Assembly (NCBI GenBank): GCA_945897695.1
Contig: CAMDGW010000099.1
Location: 1-8,429 of the forward strand
Source of the DNA: Pseudobacteriovorax antillogorgiicola
GTDB taxonomy: Bacteria; Bdellovibrionota_B; Oligoflexia; Oligoflexales; RGVZ01
Length of the DNA: 8,429 nucleotides
Direction of reading: 5' to 3'
Shown here: one piece after another, positions 1 through 6,582 of the stretch
Layout: each line of letters starts with the position of its first letter
Numbering within the stretch: position 1 is the stretch's first letter
Position numbers and translations under genes: made by a program
Notes under the pieces: generated by a model
Told to the model about the DNA's origin: nothing
The model's database searches: none
Seen by the model: the letters and a program-made list of their open reading frames with translations, nothing else

Positions 1-2
1 TT

Positions 3-131
3 TTCAGAACCCATCCCATCAGTGCACTTGAGTTTACCGTTTGCATTCTACTAGCTACTGCTGTTGGAGCAGCAGCCGAGTTGGAAAAAATGATCCGTAG
101 ACTAAAAAGTCCGTCAGCAATCAACCCATAG
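3..131 (+). CDS. 3' end of a membrane protein, possibly a P-type cation ATPase (partial)
   Basis: A reading frame is open from the left edge (codons begin at base 3) and ends at TAG 129-131, giving the last 42 residues of a protein whose start lies outside the window. The tail begins RTHPISALEF, continues with a hydrophobic helix (TVCILLATAVGAAA) and ends with a charged cap, ELEKMIRRLK. A final transmembrane helix followed by an ELxKxxRR cap, with a P-[IL]-S-x-x-E/W lead-in, is the usual ending of P-type cation-transporting ATPases (Cation_ATPase_C region). I infer that family from this short tail only; another polytopic membrane protein is possible. The other two plus-strand frames hit stops within the first 60 bases. 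The gene is convergent with the YvlD-like gene on the opposite strand, and the two coding ends overlap by 11 bp (121-131). Confidence 0.5.
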   Translation, partial: FRTHPISALEFTVCILLATAVGAAAELEKMIRRLKSPSAINP

Positions 132-486
132 CTGAACTGTTCGGCTGACTGAACAAAACAAATCGCATAATCCAACCGATAACCGTCAGGACGATTGAAC
201 CAATAACGGCCGGCATAAAGCCGTTAATTGAAAAACCAGGAGTCAGAGCTGCCGCGATTTTTAGGGCAATTCCGTTTACTACGAACAAAAATAGACCAAA
301 AGTTAGCACCGATAGCGGCAAAGTTAAAATCGCCAGCACCGGCCAAATAAAAATATTCACGAATCCAATGACAACCGACGCTAGTAGCGCCGATACCAGT
401 CCTTGAACATGGAAACCAGGCACAAAATACGCCGTGAGTATAAGTGCTAAGCTAGCAATAAACCAATGAACTAAATAAGGCATCAT
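121..486 (-). CDS. YvlD/PF04020 family small membrane protein (annotated as 'phage holin family')
   Basis: This 121-residue protein is almost entirely hydrophobic, with four predicted membrane helices (about 6-22, 28-47, 52-75 and 92-113). It shows the hallmarks of the PF04020 family: PGF-x-V-x-G after helix 1, an N-x-x-I-x-P-[VI]-L turn (NIFIWPVL, 44-51), LTLPLSVLTFGLF (55-67), and a second PGFSINGF (83-90) before helix 4. The two PGF motifs suggest an internal duplication. Members are often labelled phage holins because they resemble a mycobacteriophage protein, but most are chromosomal inner-membrane proteins such as Bacillus YvlD, with ill-defined roles in envelope stress. No phage genes lie nearby, so a lytic role is not supported. 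The ATG at 486 has an AGGA 8 bases upstream, which fixes the start. It lies 72 bp downstream of hflX on the same strand and may be co-transcribed. Confidence 0.88.
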   Translation of the reverse strand: MMPYLVHWFIASLALILTAYFVPGFHVQGLVSALLASVVIGFVNIFIWPVLAILTLPLSVLTFGLFLFVVNGIALKIAAALTPGFSINGFMPAVIGSIVLTVIGWIMRFVLFSQPNSSAMG

Positions 487-558
487 AACTTACGTCCTCG
501 CTATTTTTATCGACCTTCAACTTGAGTACCCCATCAAGTAAGGGGTCTATCATAATCA

Positions 559-1935
559 TCAGATAAGGCTATGGTTCTTTTTTAATCTTTCAAGGTCATG
601 GGAAAAACCTCTGACTCTCAGAACTGCACCTGATTCGCTGTGTTGTTCATCAAGAACCCGTAAAGTCTTGTGAGCCTCTGCAATGGCGGCACCATTTGCA
701 TATGGGATTAGGACCGTTGCTTCAACCATAGCTTTTTCAAAATGAGTCACACACAGGTTCCTCAGATTGATCACACTCTCTGGATCCCGTGTTGATAAAA
801 AGACAGCATCGGGAAATTCCTTCTGCAAAATGGCCTTTTCCAAATCCGACAATTTGTCTTCCTTATTCAATACGAGAAGGCTTTCCTGGCCTCCTGCCCC
901 GATCTCTCCCAAAACCTTGCGAGTTGTTTCGAGCTGGGAGCGAAAGGACGGGTCAGACGCATCGACCACAAAGAGCAACAAAGATGCATCGAGTGCTTCG
1001 TCGAGGGTCGAGCGAAACGATGCCACAAGGTCGTGCGGCAGTTTTTTTATGAATCCTACTGTGTCGGTTACTAGTATTTTTGGTTTTGTTTCTGGGTAAA
1101 TTGCTCTAACCGTTGTATCCAGGGTAGCAAACAGCTTATCCGCAACTAGGACTTCACTACCAGTAAGAGCCCGCATCAGTGACGATTTTCCGGCGTTCGT
1201 ATAGCCCACCAAAGCAATTTTCATATTCTCGCGCCTACGCTCCCGACGCAAAGCTTCCTCACGATGAATAACGTCCAAATTCTTCTTTAGCTCCGCAATT
1301 CTATCCCTAATCCGCCTGCGATCAAGCTCGTGCTGGGTTTCACCAGCTCCTTTTGCGCCAATTCCACCACCCTGACGATCTCCCCCTCCGGTTGCGCGAA
1401 TCCTGGGTGTTAAGTAGGTCAGTCGGGCAATCTCGACCTGGGCTTTGGCTGCCGGAGTCTTGGCATGGCGATGGAAAATCTCGACGATGACGCCAGTGCG
1501 ATCCATCACATCAACACCGAGGGCTTCCTCAAGATTTTTTGATTGAGTTGGAGTTAATTCATTATCAAAGACAACAAAATCAGCTTTAACAATATCTCGT
1601 TCAGACACAGGATCAGGCTCAGAATCCGAAACCTCGTATTCAGCATCATCTATCTCATTAACACCGTAGGCACTGGTATGCTTCGTGAATCCAGTGACCT
1701 CTCCTTTGCCGCCGGTCCACTTCGCAATGTCACGAAGCTTTCCTTCTCCCACAATTGTCCCCCCCGCGAGCGACTTCCGTCTTTGACTGAAACGGGTCAC
1801 GACCTTCAGACCCAATGTTTCAACTAATCTAGCCAGCTCATCGAGTGACGAACGATGCTCAAGATCGTTAACATCGGGCAGCTGCACTGATACGAGAACA
1901 GCATTAGGCTTAGAATTTTGAGTGAGTTTTTTCAT
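559..1935 (-). CDS. hflX: GTPase HflX (ribosome-associated GTP-binding protein)
   Basis: HflX is a cytoplasmic TRAFAC/OBG-HflX GTPase that binds the 50S subunit and splits stalled or stress-damaged ribosomes. From ATG 1935 the protein has 458 residues. In order it shows an N-terminal HflX domain (GEGK near 63-66, then FDNELTPTQ and VMDRTGVI-EIF-RHA), a glycine-rich linker ending GGIGAKGAGETQ (190-201), a coiled-coil helix, and the G domain. G1 is GYTNAGKSS (244-252), G3 is DTVGF (291-295), G4 is NKED (357-360), and G5 is probably STRD (381-384). A TTG 30 bases upstream (1965) extends the frame, but the ATG at 1935 has GGAGAG 8 bases before it and is preferred. Between the GEGK helix and the FDNELTP strand, the N-terminal domain carries roughly 40 extra residues, many acidic, that E. 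coli HflX lacks. No hfq or hflK/C neighbour is visible; the next gene downstream is the YvlD-like protein. Confidence 0.95.
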   Translation of the reverse strand: MKKLTQNSKPNAVLVSVQLPDVNDLEHRSSLDELARLVETLGLKVVTRFSQRRKSLAGGTIVGEGKLRDIAKWTGGKGEVTGFTKHTSAYGVNEIDDAEYEVSDSEPDPVSERDIVKADFVVFDNELTPTQSKNLEEALGVDVMDRTGVIVEIFHRHAKTPAAKAQVEIARLTYLTPRIRATGGGDRQGGGIGAKGAGETQHELDRRRIRDRIAELKKNLDVIHREEALRRERRRENMKIALVGYTNAGKSSLMRALTGSEVLVADKLFATLDTTVRAIYPETKPKILVTDTVGFIKKLPHDLVASFRSTLDEALDASLLLFVVDASDPSFRSQLETTRKVLGEIGAGGQESLLVLNKEDKLSDLEKAILQKEFPDAVFLSTRDPESVINLRNLCVTHFEKAMVEATVLIPYANGAAIAEAHKTLRVLDEQHSESGAVLRVRGFSHDLERLKKNHSLI

Positions 1936-2076
1936 CAGAAATGCTCTCCGGCACGCAGGCGACAAACTTATTGTCGCGAATCAAAGGAAACAGCGACTTT
2001 TAGCCGAATCCTGCGAATCAGTCGCCCAAAAAGTGAGAATTTCAGACCTAGTAAAATCAGAAAGTTACAGCATCCT

Positions 2077-2102
2077 TGCAGCATATTAATGAAATATTTG
2101 CA
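2077..2102. repeat. Imperfect inverted repeat, operator-like
   Basis: TGCAGCATATT (2077-2087) is followed after five bases by AATATTTGCA (2093-2102). The arms pair as TGCA/TGCA and ATATT/AATAT with a mismatch or bulge between. It lies about 145 bp upstream of the hflX start and 380 bp upstream of the MCP start. It could be a binding site for a dimeric regulator, but A+T-rich near-palindromes of this size also arise by chance. Confidence 0.2.
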
Positions 2103-2117
2103 GACAGCGGCGTCGAC

Positions 2118-2155
2118 GGTCGCTAAAATCGACCAAACCGACCTGATTATTTTTT
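2118..2155 (+). terminator. Weak hairpin with T-run, possible terminator
   Basis: GGTCG (2118-2122) can pair with CGACC at 2130-2134 or with a second copy at 2139-2143; six T follow at 2150-2155. The stem is only five pairs, and the two alternative partners make it ambiguous. It lies in the gene-free region and has no clear upstream gene on the plus strand. It could equally be a leader structure in the hflX transcript on the other strand. Confidence 0.25.
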
Positions 2156-2246
2156 AACCAGAACGGTCTGCATCTGATTTCGCCAAATTCGGCATTTCCG
2201 TCGCTGCAACTGTTCCTTGTTCCAGCAGACGTTTGCACCTCCTAAC

Positions 2247-2283
2247 GAAGCCCCTTTTGCGCTTGCCAAGGGGGCTTCTTTAT
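2247..2283 (+). terminator. Rho-independent terminator-type hairpin without an obvious upstream gene
   Basis: GAAGCCCC (2247-2254) pairs perfectly with GGGGCTTC (2271-2278). Two further T-A pairs are possible if the extra G at 2270 is bulged. The loop is about 12-16 bases. The 3' side runs into TTTATAT, a moderate T tract on the plus strand only; on the minus strand no T tract follows. The nearest plus-strand gene begins downstream at 2483, so this hairpin does not end any gene I can identify. It may end a small RNA or a short transcript, or insulate the MCP operon from leftward-region transcription. Confidence 0.65.
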
Positions 2284-2384
2284 ATCCAACGTCAGATCAT
2301 TTGTTGTTTCCACAAAAAACAGCGCTTTTCCAATAAAAGACAGGTAAATATAGAGTCCTGTTTTTCGTCTTCCCACCTAACCTC

Positions 2385-2409
2385 TAAACTTTTCAAGCTG
2401 CCGTACCGA
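2385..2409 (+). promoter_or_regulatory. Possible sigma-28 (FliA)-like promoter for the MCP-flagellin operon
   Basis: TAAACTTT (2385-2392) resembles the sigma-28 -35 box TAAAGTTT, and CCGA (2406-2409) the core of the -10 box GCCGATAA. The spacing between TAAA and CCGA is 17 bases, one longer than the enteric consensus, and the rest of the -10 box matches poorly. The idea is supported mainly by the downstream genes, an MCP and a flagellin, both classic FliA targets. It lies about 75 bp before the MCP start. Confidence 0.28.
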
Positions 2410-2482
2410 ATCCAACCCCACGAATGCATTTAAAGTTCTTGAAACTTGACGATTTTGATTCGCAAGAGACACCGAGGCGCTG

Positions 2483-4249
2483 ATGAAGCACTTAAACTTT
2501 CGATTTCTACTGCTTCTAATAATTGTCACAGCATCCGTGACAACATGGTTGACCATTGATGTCACAATAAACAACTACGCCAGGATGGAGACCTCTGCAG
2601 AGCTTAAAAACATGTCTGACCGAATAAAGTCTGTTCCGGCTTCCTATAAAGTTGTCGGTGTAGAAAGTCTGTACAAAATAGCCGACGAGTTATCCACAAT
2701 TCAGCGAGATAACGCCCTTGTTAGCCGCCAATGGATCCAAATGTCACTTTTGATGAATGTCCTTCTCATAGCACTTTTAGCAGGTCTCTGGGCCGTCAGT
2801 AAAAGAAACCCTGCGATCGGAGCAACTAACTTTGGTACGGAGTCTGAGCAGAAAAATGAAAAAGAAAAAAATGCTTATGAGGCTGTTATCAGGAATATAC
2901 AGAGCGCGGTCTCCGAAATTGATTCCTGGAATGCCATGAATTCAAACAAACCAAAAGTTAACAAATCGGGAAATAGTGACCCGAACAAAGATTCGGTAAG
3001 TAATCTTTTCCAAACTGCTAAAGTTTTATCGTTAACGTCTTCTGAACTTTCGGATGACATTCAACAGACCCAGTCACTCCTGCGCACACTCGCTGATGCG
3101 CTTATCGCTCATAGCCAGATTGCCACATCAAACCGTATTGAGTCGAACCTGTTAAATTCACAGATTCGTGGAAATAAAGACCAATTGTTCCTTCTTGTGC
3201 AGCAATGCAATGATCTATCCAGGCGTGCAAATGATGGCTTGGCACTACTAAAACTTTCCATCGACTCCGAGGGTCTTTTGGGCTCAAAGTCTATTCAGGT
3301 TAAACAAACAATTGACCTGATTTCGAAAAGTATTGGTGATATCCATGCTTCGACCCGCGAAATCACGCAGGCGGTGACAAATTCACGCATTGATCTAGAC
3401 CAGAGCTCAACTCTGGTGGAGTCCTTGTCTGGACGCGCTAAAGAAATTGTCCAAATTATTGGCGTCATTGAAGACATCGCAGAACAGACAAACCTTCTCG
3501 CATTGAATGCCTCCATAGAGGCTGCCAGAGCTGGAGAGCAGGGCCAAGGATTTGCTGTGGTTGCCGATGAAATACGGAAGCTGGCCTCGCGCTCCACACA
3601 TGCAACAAGAAATATTACTGACCTACTTGTCACTATACAAAACGATGCCCAAGGGGCATCCGAAAGCCTAGAAAGGTCGACGCTCTCCGCTGACAAAGCT
3701 TCCGAAAAGATAACTGAATTTGGCAAGCGAATCGACCAAACACTCCAACACACAGGCGGCGCGGTTTCTGATTCTTTGAAGTTAACAGAACAATACATTT
3801 TTCTCTCAGAAAGATCTGTTACTGCACGCTCGAATATCAGCGAATCAATCGCAATGACGTCCGACTTTTCCCATCGTCTTTCAGCATTTGCAGATAGCGA
3901 CCTTCAATTAACAGAAAAACTGAACGAGCTTACCGTTAATACAGACCGCATCAGCCGGGCTTTGGGCCGGCATTCACTTGAAGCTGAAAAGATTGAACAG
4001 ATTCTCAGCGCCACCCGCTCCTCGGCGAAAGAAATTACTGCCAAGGCCCACATCCTGGCTACTGCACTGACAGGTCAACGGGATTCTGAGAGCGTTTTTC
4101 TGCCCCCTGAAGAAGACAAATCTGACAGAAGTATCGTGCATGCTGCAAAAATGCTTTCAGCATCAGCGTCAGCTCTTATTGAGGCGCGTTTCCCACAAAA
4201 AGACAAGATGTCTGCAGCTGAACAACCCAACACCAGCCAAGCGAGCTAA
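2483..4249 (+). CDS. Methyl-accepting chemotaxis protein with a minimal periplasmic segment and no HAMP domain
   Basis: This 588-residue inner-membrane chemoreceptor should signal to CheA/CheW. Residues 7-27 form the first membrane helix and 87-106 the second. Only about 60 periplasmic residues lie between, too few for a Cache or four-helix ligand domain. After the second helix comes a charged, low-complexity stretch (107-175, NEKEKN, SGNSDPNKD) with no recognisable HAMP. Long helical arms then lead to the conserved hairpin tip: IAEQTNLLALNASIEAARAG (332-351), then EQGQGFAVVADEIRKLASRS (352-371). The tip is nearly canonical, so coupling to CheA/CheW is expected. The C-terminus (535-588) is a polar tail without an NWETF-type CheR tether. 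The start ATG has GAGG five bases upstream. The stop is followed after 18 bp by a flagellin gene on the same strand, so the two form an operon. The weak receptor domain suggests it senses a cytoplasmic or membrane signal, or a partner protein; this is inference. Confidence 0.93.
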   Translation: MKHLNFRFLLLLIIVTASVTTWLTIDVTINNYARMETSAELKNMSDRIKSVPASYKVVGVESLYKIADELSTIQRDNALVSRQWIQMSLLMNVLLIALLAGLWAVSKRNPAIGATNFGTESEQKNEKEKNAYEAVIRNIQSAVSEIDSWNAMNSNKPKVNKSGNSDPNKDSVSNLFQTAKVLSLTSSELSDDIQQTQSLLRTLADALIAHSQIATSNRIESNLLNSQIRGNKDQLFLLVQQCNDLSRRANDGLALLKLSIDSEGLLGSKSIQVKQTIDLISKSIGDIHASTREITQAVTNSRIDLDQSSTLVESLSGRAKEIVQIIGVIEDIAEQTNLLALNASIEAARAGEQGQGFAVVADEIRKLASRSTHATRNITDLLVTIQNDAQGASESLERSTLSADKASEKITEFGKRIDQTLQHTGGAVSDSLKLTEQYIFLSERSVTARSNISESIAMTSDFSHRLSAFADSDLQLTEKLNELTVNTDRISRALGRHSLEAEKIEQILSATRSSAKEITAKAHILATALTGQRDSESVFLPPEEDKSDRSIVHAAKMLSASASALIEARFPQKDKMSAAEQPNTSQAS

Positions 4250-4267
4250 CTTCAGAAAGGTCAAGCC

Positions 4268-5200
4268 GTGGTATCAATTGGAGACAAATCATTACAGCAG
4301 AGACTTGAGCAGTCTCTAGAAAAAAGCTCACGTGAAAACGCTGATTCGATGGAAAAGCTTTCCAGCGGATCAGTCTTCACCCGCTTTGACCCCCGTCCAT
4401 CTGAAAGAGCACTTGCCGAGGGACTCTCGCAGAAAGTCCGCGGCTTAGCTGCTGCAAAACGTAATATTAATGACGCGGTGTCGCTGCTTCAGACCGCAGA
4501 CTCAAGCATGCAGCAAATCAATGATATGGTCATCCGAATGAAAGAAATCAATGTCGCTGCTACGAACACGACCATCAATGATCACGAAAGAAAATTTCTA
4601 TTCATTGAGTACCAGGCCTTGCATGATGAAGTTCAAAGAGTGGCCCAGACAACGGTATTTAACGGTGTTCCCATCCTTAATGGCGCAGCCGATGACGCTC
4701 CAGAACGCCTTATTTTTCGCGTTGGCGACCCTATTCTTGATGAATCAAGCTCCAATGAAGAAGATATTAACACTATCACGTTCGAAGGCTTGAAAGACGT
4801 TGTAGCGACACCGGCTGGGTTAGGACTTCAAAGTGCATTAGATTTTTTGTCTGGCCAGTCATTGGACGAAGGAATTTCAGTCACCGACGCCTCAGAATTA
4901 ATGCGGGCGACGGATGACAATTTCGCCACAGCTTATGATCAGGCACTAGGCACATTGTCAACCATGCGGGCGGTCTACGGAGGAATGCAGGCCCGTATGC
5001 AGAGGGCATTAGACTATACGGATGTTCTCTCGGAAAACTTGTCTGCTGCTAGAAGCACTATTGCAGATACAGATTACGCAAGCGAGGTCGCTCGCATGGC
5101 TTCCAGCAGAATTTTGATGCAAGCAGGAACAGCGGTCCTTGCGCAGTCAGGCTTTGCAAGCAACCTAAGTCTGACTCTTTTAAATGGATTATTTAATTAA
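4268..5200 (+). CDS. Flagellin-family protein, divergent in the N-terminal D1 motif
   Basis: This 310-residue protein has the architecture of a short flagellin: N-terminal D0/D1 helices (about 1-135), a small variable middle (about 140-235) and C-terminal D1/D0 helices (about 236-310). Family signatures include KLSSG (30-34), KRNINDAVSLLQTAD (64-78), TTVFNGVPILNG (128-139), ENLSAARSTIADTDYA (256-271) and a closing helix ILMQAGTAVLAQ (282-293). Flagellins self-assemble outside the cell through these terminal helices after export by the flagellar type III system. The usual RIxxAxDDAAGLAI segment after KLSSG is replaced here by FTRFDPRPSERALAEGL (37-53), so it is a divergent member. It could be a minor filament protein or a related filament or adapter protein; FlgL is less likely given the flagellin-type C-terminus. 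Translation starts at GTG 4268, preceded by AGAAAGG with a 7-base gap. It follows the MCP by 18 bp and is probably co-transcribed. No chaperone or cap gene follows; the next gene is convergent. Confidence 0.88.
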   Translation: MVSIGDKSLQQRLEQSLEKSSRENADSMEKLSSGSVFTRFDPRPSERALAEGLSQKVRGLAAAKRNINDAVSLLQTADSSMQQINDMVIRMKEINVAATNTTINDHERKFLFIEYQALHDEVQRVAQTTVFNGVPILNGAADDAPERLIFRVGDPILDESSSNEEDINTITFEGLKDVVATPAGLGLQSALDFLSGQSLDEGISVTDASELMRATDDNFATAYDQALGTLSTMRAVYGGMQARMQRALDYTDVLSENLSAARSTIADTDYASEVARMASSRILMQAGTAVLAQSGFASNLSLTLLNGLFN

Positions 5201-5217
5201 CCGGTTTTGCCCGTTAA
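5197..5217. terminator. Small hairpin covering both convergent stop codons
   Basis: TTAACCGG (5197-5204) and CCCGTTAA (5210-5217) form an eight-position stem with one C-C mismatch around a TTTTG loop. The TAA of the flagellin (5198-5200) and the TAA of the minus-strand phosphatase gene (5214-5216) both lie in the arms. Neither strand has a good T tract afterwards, so at best it is a weak bidirectional terminator. Confidence 0.3.
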
Positions 5218-6353
5218 CGGAACGTCCTAGACCTACTCCGCTTTCTCTCAATTCTTGCTGCTTCTATAGATTGATACCATTGGCTGGCATCAATTCTTGC
5301 ATCAAAACCACCAATGCTATCGAGCGATTTGATCCTGCTACATTCAAAGTCCCAGGCACACATTCTTCGTGAAGGTCCAGATGCACCTATCGTACCTACG
5401 GCATCAATAGCCAGCTCAATGGCTTCAGTAAGCTTTGGATTTAATGACTCGGAGGACAATGCGCGATAGAGGCACCAGCGCAGATGGGCCATGGGAACAC
5501 CATGGAAATTGTGAAAGTCACGAATGATAGAGATCAAGATCATCGGGTCAATAACACCATGCCCCATTAATGACCATGCAACTTGTAGCCAACTTTCAAA
5601 CTGGTACCAAGTGCTATCAAACCTTGAAACTGAAGATGACGAGTACCCTGGAACACTCCTGATATATATTCCCAAAACCTTGAGATCAAGCGGTAGATTC
5701 ATCTCCTCTCGAACAACCTGAGAGATAACGGAATCCTCTACCTTGGCACCTCTCAACCAATCTCTAAGCCCAGACTTCTCAAGGCGCCCCTCCAAGAAAA
5801 GACGCACGCCGGTATAAATAAAAGCATCATACTCAGCGTTATCTCCAATCAGTAAAATCTTACTGCCATTGGGTAGTCTCGTTGCAATATCCAGAATAGC
5901 TTTAGTCTTATATGCAATGTGATGACGCAGAAGATCGATTCTGGCCATACGCAGATTGTAGGTTTGATTTTTAAACGTATCTGAAGACCACTCAAGGTTA
6001 TCTAGGGTCAACTTACCATCCAAAGCTAGTCTTAGCTGTGGCGGTGATGAGCTGACAAAATGAATAGCAGACCTAGGTGCAACGCAACTCTTTGGATCTG
6101 CGCCCCATCGCACTAATTCAAGAATTTCACTTGCTCCTGGGACTGTGATTTTGTCGTGAGGGCTTTCAAATGGAATTTTGGCCATCTTGATCCATGATTC
6201 AAATTCAGTCTCAAGATAGGTTTTATCCAAATCACAAAAAACATGAACCCCTTGCCCAAATAAATCGAGAGATTCCAGCATCCTTGAACTGACAAGTGCC
6301 TTCAGCTCATAATGACTGGTTGTCATTCGAAAAAGTTTTCTAAGAAAGCTCAC
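5214..6353 (-). CDS. DUF2183 / App1-like phosphatidate phosphatase domain protein (HAD superfamily)
   Basis: From GTG 6353 this is a 379-residue soluble protein. The N-terminal half has the HAD phosphatase motifs in order: motif I DLDKT (41-45) with the following YLETEFESW, typical of the DUF2183/App1 family; motif II SSSP (101-104); a lysine in YKTKAILD (148-155); and motif IV GDNAEYD (170-176). The aspartates of DxDxT should form the phospho-aspartate and act as acid/base. Family members such as yeast App1 dephosphorylate phosphatidic acid; the bacterial substrate is not established, so lipid phosphate is inferred. The C-terminal half (about 185-360) is helical with no motif I recognise, and the tail is strongly basic (RIERKRSRSR). 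The frame opens earlier at TTG 6392, but GTG 6353 has GAGG nine bases upstream and is the better start; ATG 6326 lacks a clear ribosome site. It is convergent with the flagellin gene, 13 bp between stop codons, and divergent from the SpoIIE gene. Confidence 0.78.
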   Translation of the reverse strand: MSFLRKLFRMTTSHYELKALVSSRMLESLDLFGQGVHVFCDLDKTYLETEFESWIKMAKIPFESPHDKITVPGASEILELVRWGADPKSCVAPRSAIHFVSSSPPQLRLALDGKLTLDNLEWSSDTFKNQTYNLRMARIDLLRHHIAYKTKAILDIATRLPNGSKILLIGDNAEYDAFIYTGVRLFLEGRLEKSGLRDWLRGAKVEDSVISQVVREEMNLPLDLKVLGIYIRSVPGYSSSSVSRFDSTWYQFESWLQVAWSLMGHGVIDPMILISIIRDFHNFHGVPMAHLRWCLYRALSSESLNPKLTEAIELAIDAVGTIGASGPSRRMCAWDFECSRIKSLDSIGGFDARIDASQWYQSIEAARIERKRSRSRTFR

Positions 6354-6582
6354 CAGCACTGTCCTCAAATCGTAATAGCTGATAATCAGCAAATCACGGC
6401 CGAATGGTACACTTTATATTTTATAATTTTAACACCGGACCTCATCCGATATCTCCAGGCAAGGTTCGCTACACTTTTAAACCTCTAATTTGGCTTTGCT
6501 TTGTCTTTAATTTCAGCATTTACCCAAACCACCTGCTTTGAAAAGCCAATATAAATCACCGATACCACCAAAGTGAAAGGTA
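6354..6582. promoter_or_regulatory. Divergent promoter region between the App1-like and SpoIIE genes
   Basis: About 230 bp separate the two divergent starts and must hold both promoters. On the minus strand an A+T-rich block (about 6410-6436) contains TAAAAT and TATAAA-type -10 candidates, with no clear -35. On the plus strand ACCGATAC (6558-6565) resembles the sigma-28 -10 box and TGAA (6539-6542) falls at the -35 spacing, but the -35 match is poor. I do not claim a specific start site. Confidence 0.35.

Larger units (their letters stand above)
1936..2482. other. Long intergenic region between divergent hflX and the MCP operon
   Basis: About 550 bp hold no convincing protein gene. Two open plus-strand frames exist (1918-2157 and 2233-2433), but neither has a good ribosome site or protein-like composition. 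The region must contain the promoter of hflX (leftward) and of the MCP operon (rightward). From left to right I see an imperfect inverted repeat (2077-2102), a GGTCG/CGACC hairpin followed by six T (2118-2155), a strong terminator-type hairpin (2247-2283) and a possible sigma-28-like promoter (2385-2409). A plus-strand terminator with no plus-strand gene before it leaves room for a small RNA or a very short gene in roughly 1970-2246. I could not find a convincing promoter for one. Confidence 0.5.

Noticed and set aside
121..486. Reading the holin-labelled gene as evidence of a prophage
   Set aside because: PF04020 proteins are commonly chromosomal (YvlD type), and no endolysin, integrase, tail or attachment site is nearby; the neighbour is housekeeping hflX.
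528..546. ACCCC/GGGGT hairpin between hflX and the YvlD-like gene as a terminator
   Set aside because: The stem is five pairs, competes with an overlapping CTTGA/TCAAG pairing, and has no T tract on the minus strand. It may only be a weak attenuating structure.
767..1099. Plus-strand open frames opposite the G domain of hflX
   Set aside because: The opposite strand encodes the conserved HflX GTPase motifs; the plus-strand products show no family features.
1918..2157. Plus-strand 79-codon frame crossing the hflX start
   Set aside because: It overlaps the hflX start region antisense, has no ribosome site, and its product lacks any recognisable pattern.
2233..2433. Plus-strand 66-codon frame over the terminator hairpin
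   Set aside because: It reads straight through the terminator stem, is rich in cysteine, histidine and arginine without pattern, and has no convincing ribosome site.
3295..3798. Open frame of 167 codons on the minus strand inside the MCP gene
   Set aside because: It is antisense to the most conserved part of the MCP (the signalling tip). Its composition is that of a reverse-complement shadow (rich in S, C, W, R) and it has no ribosome site.
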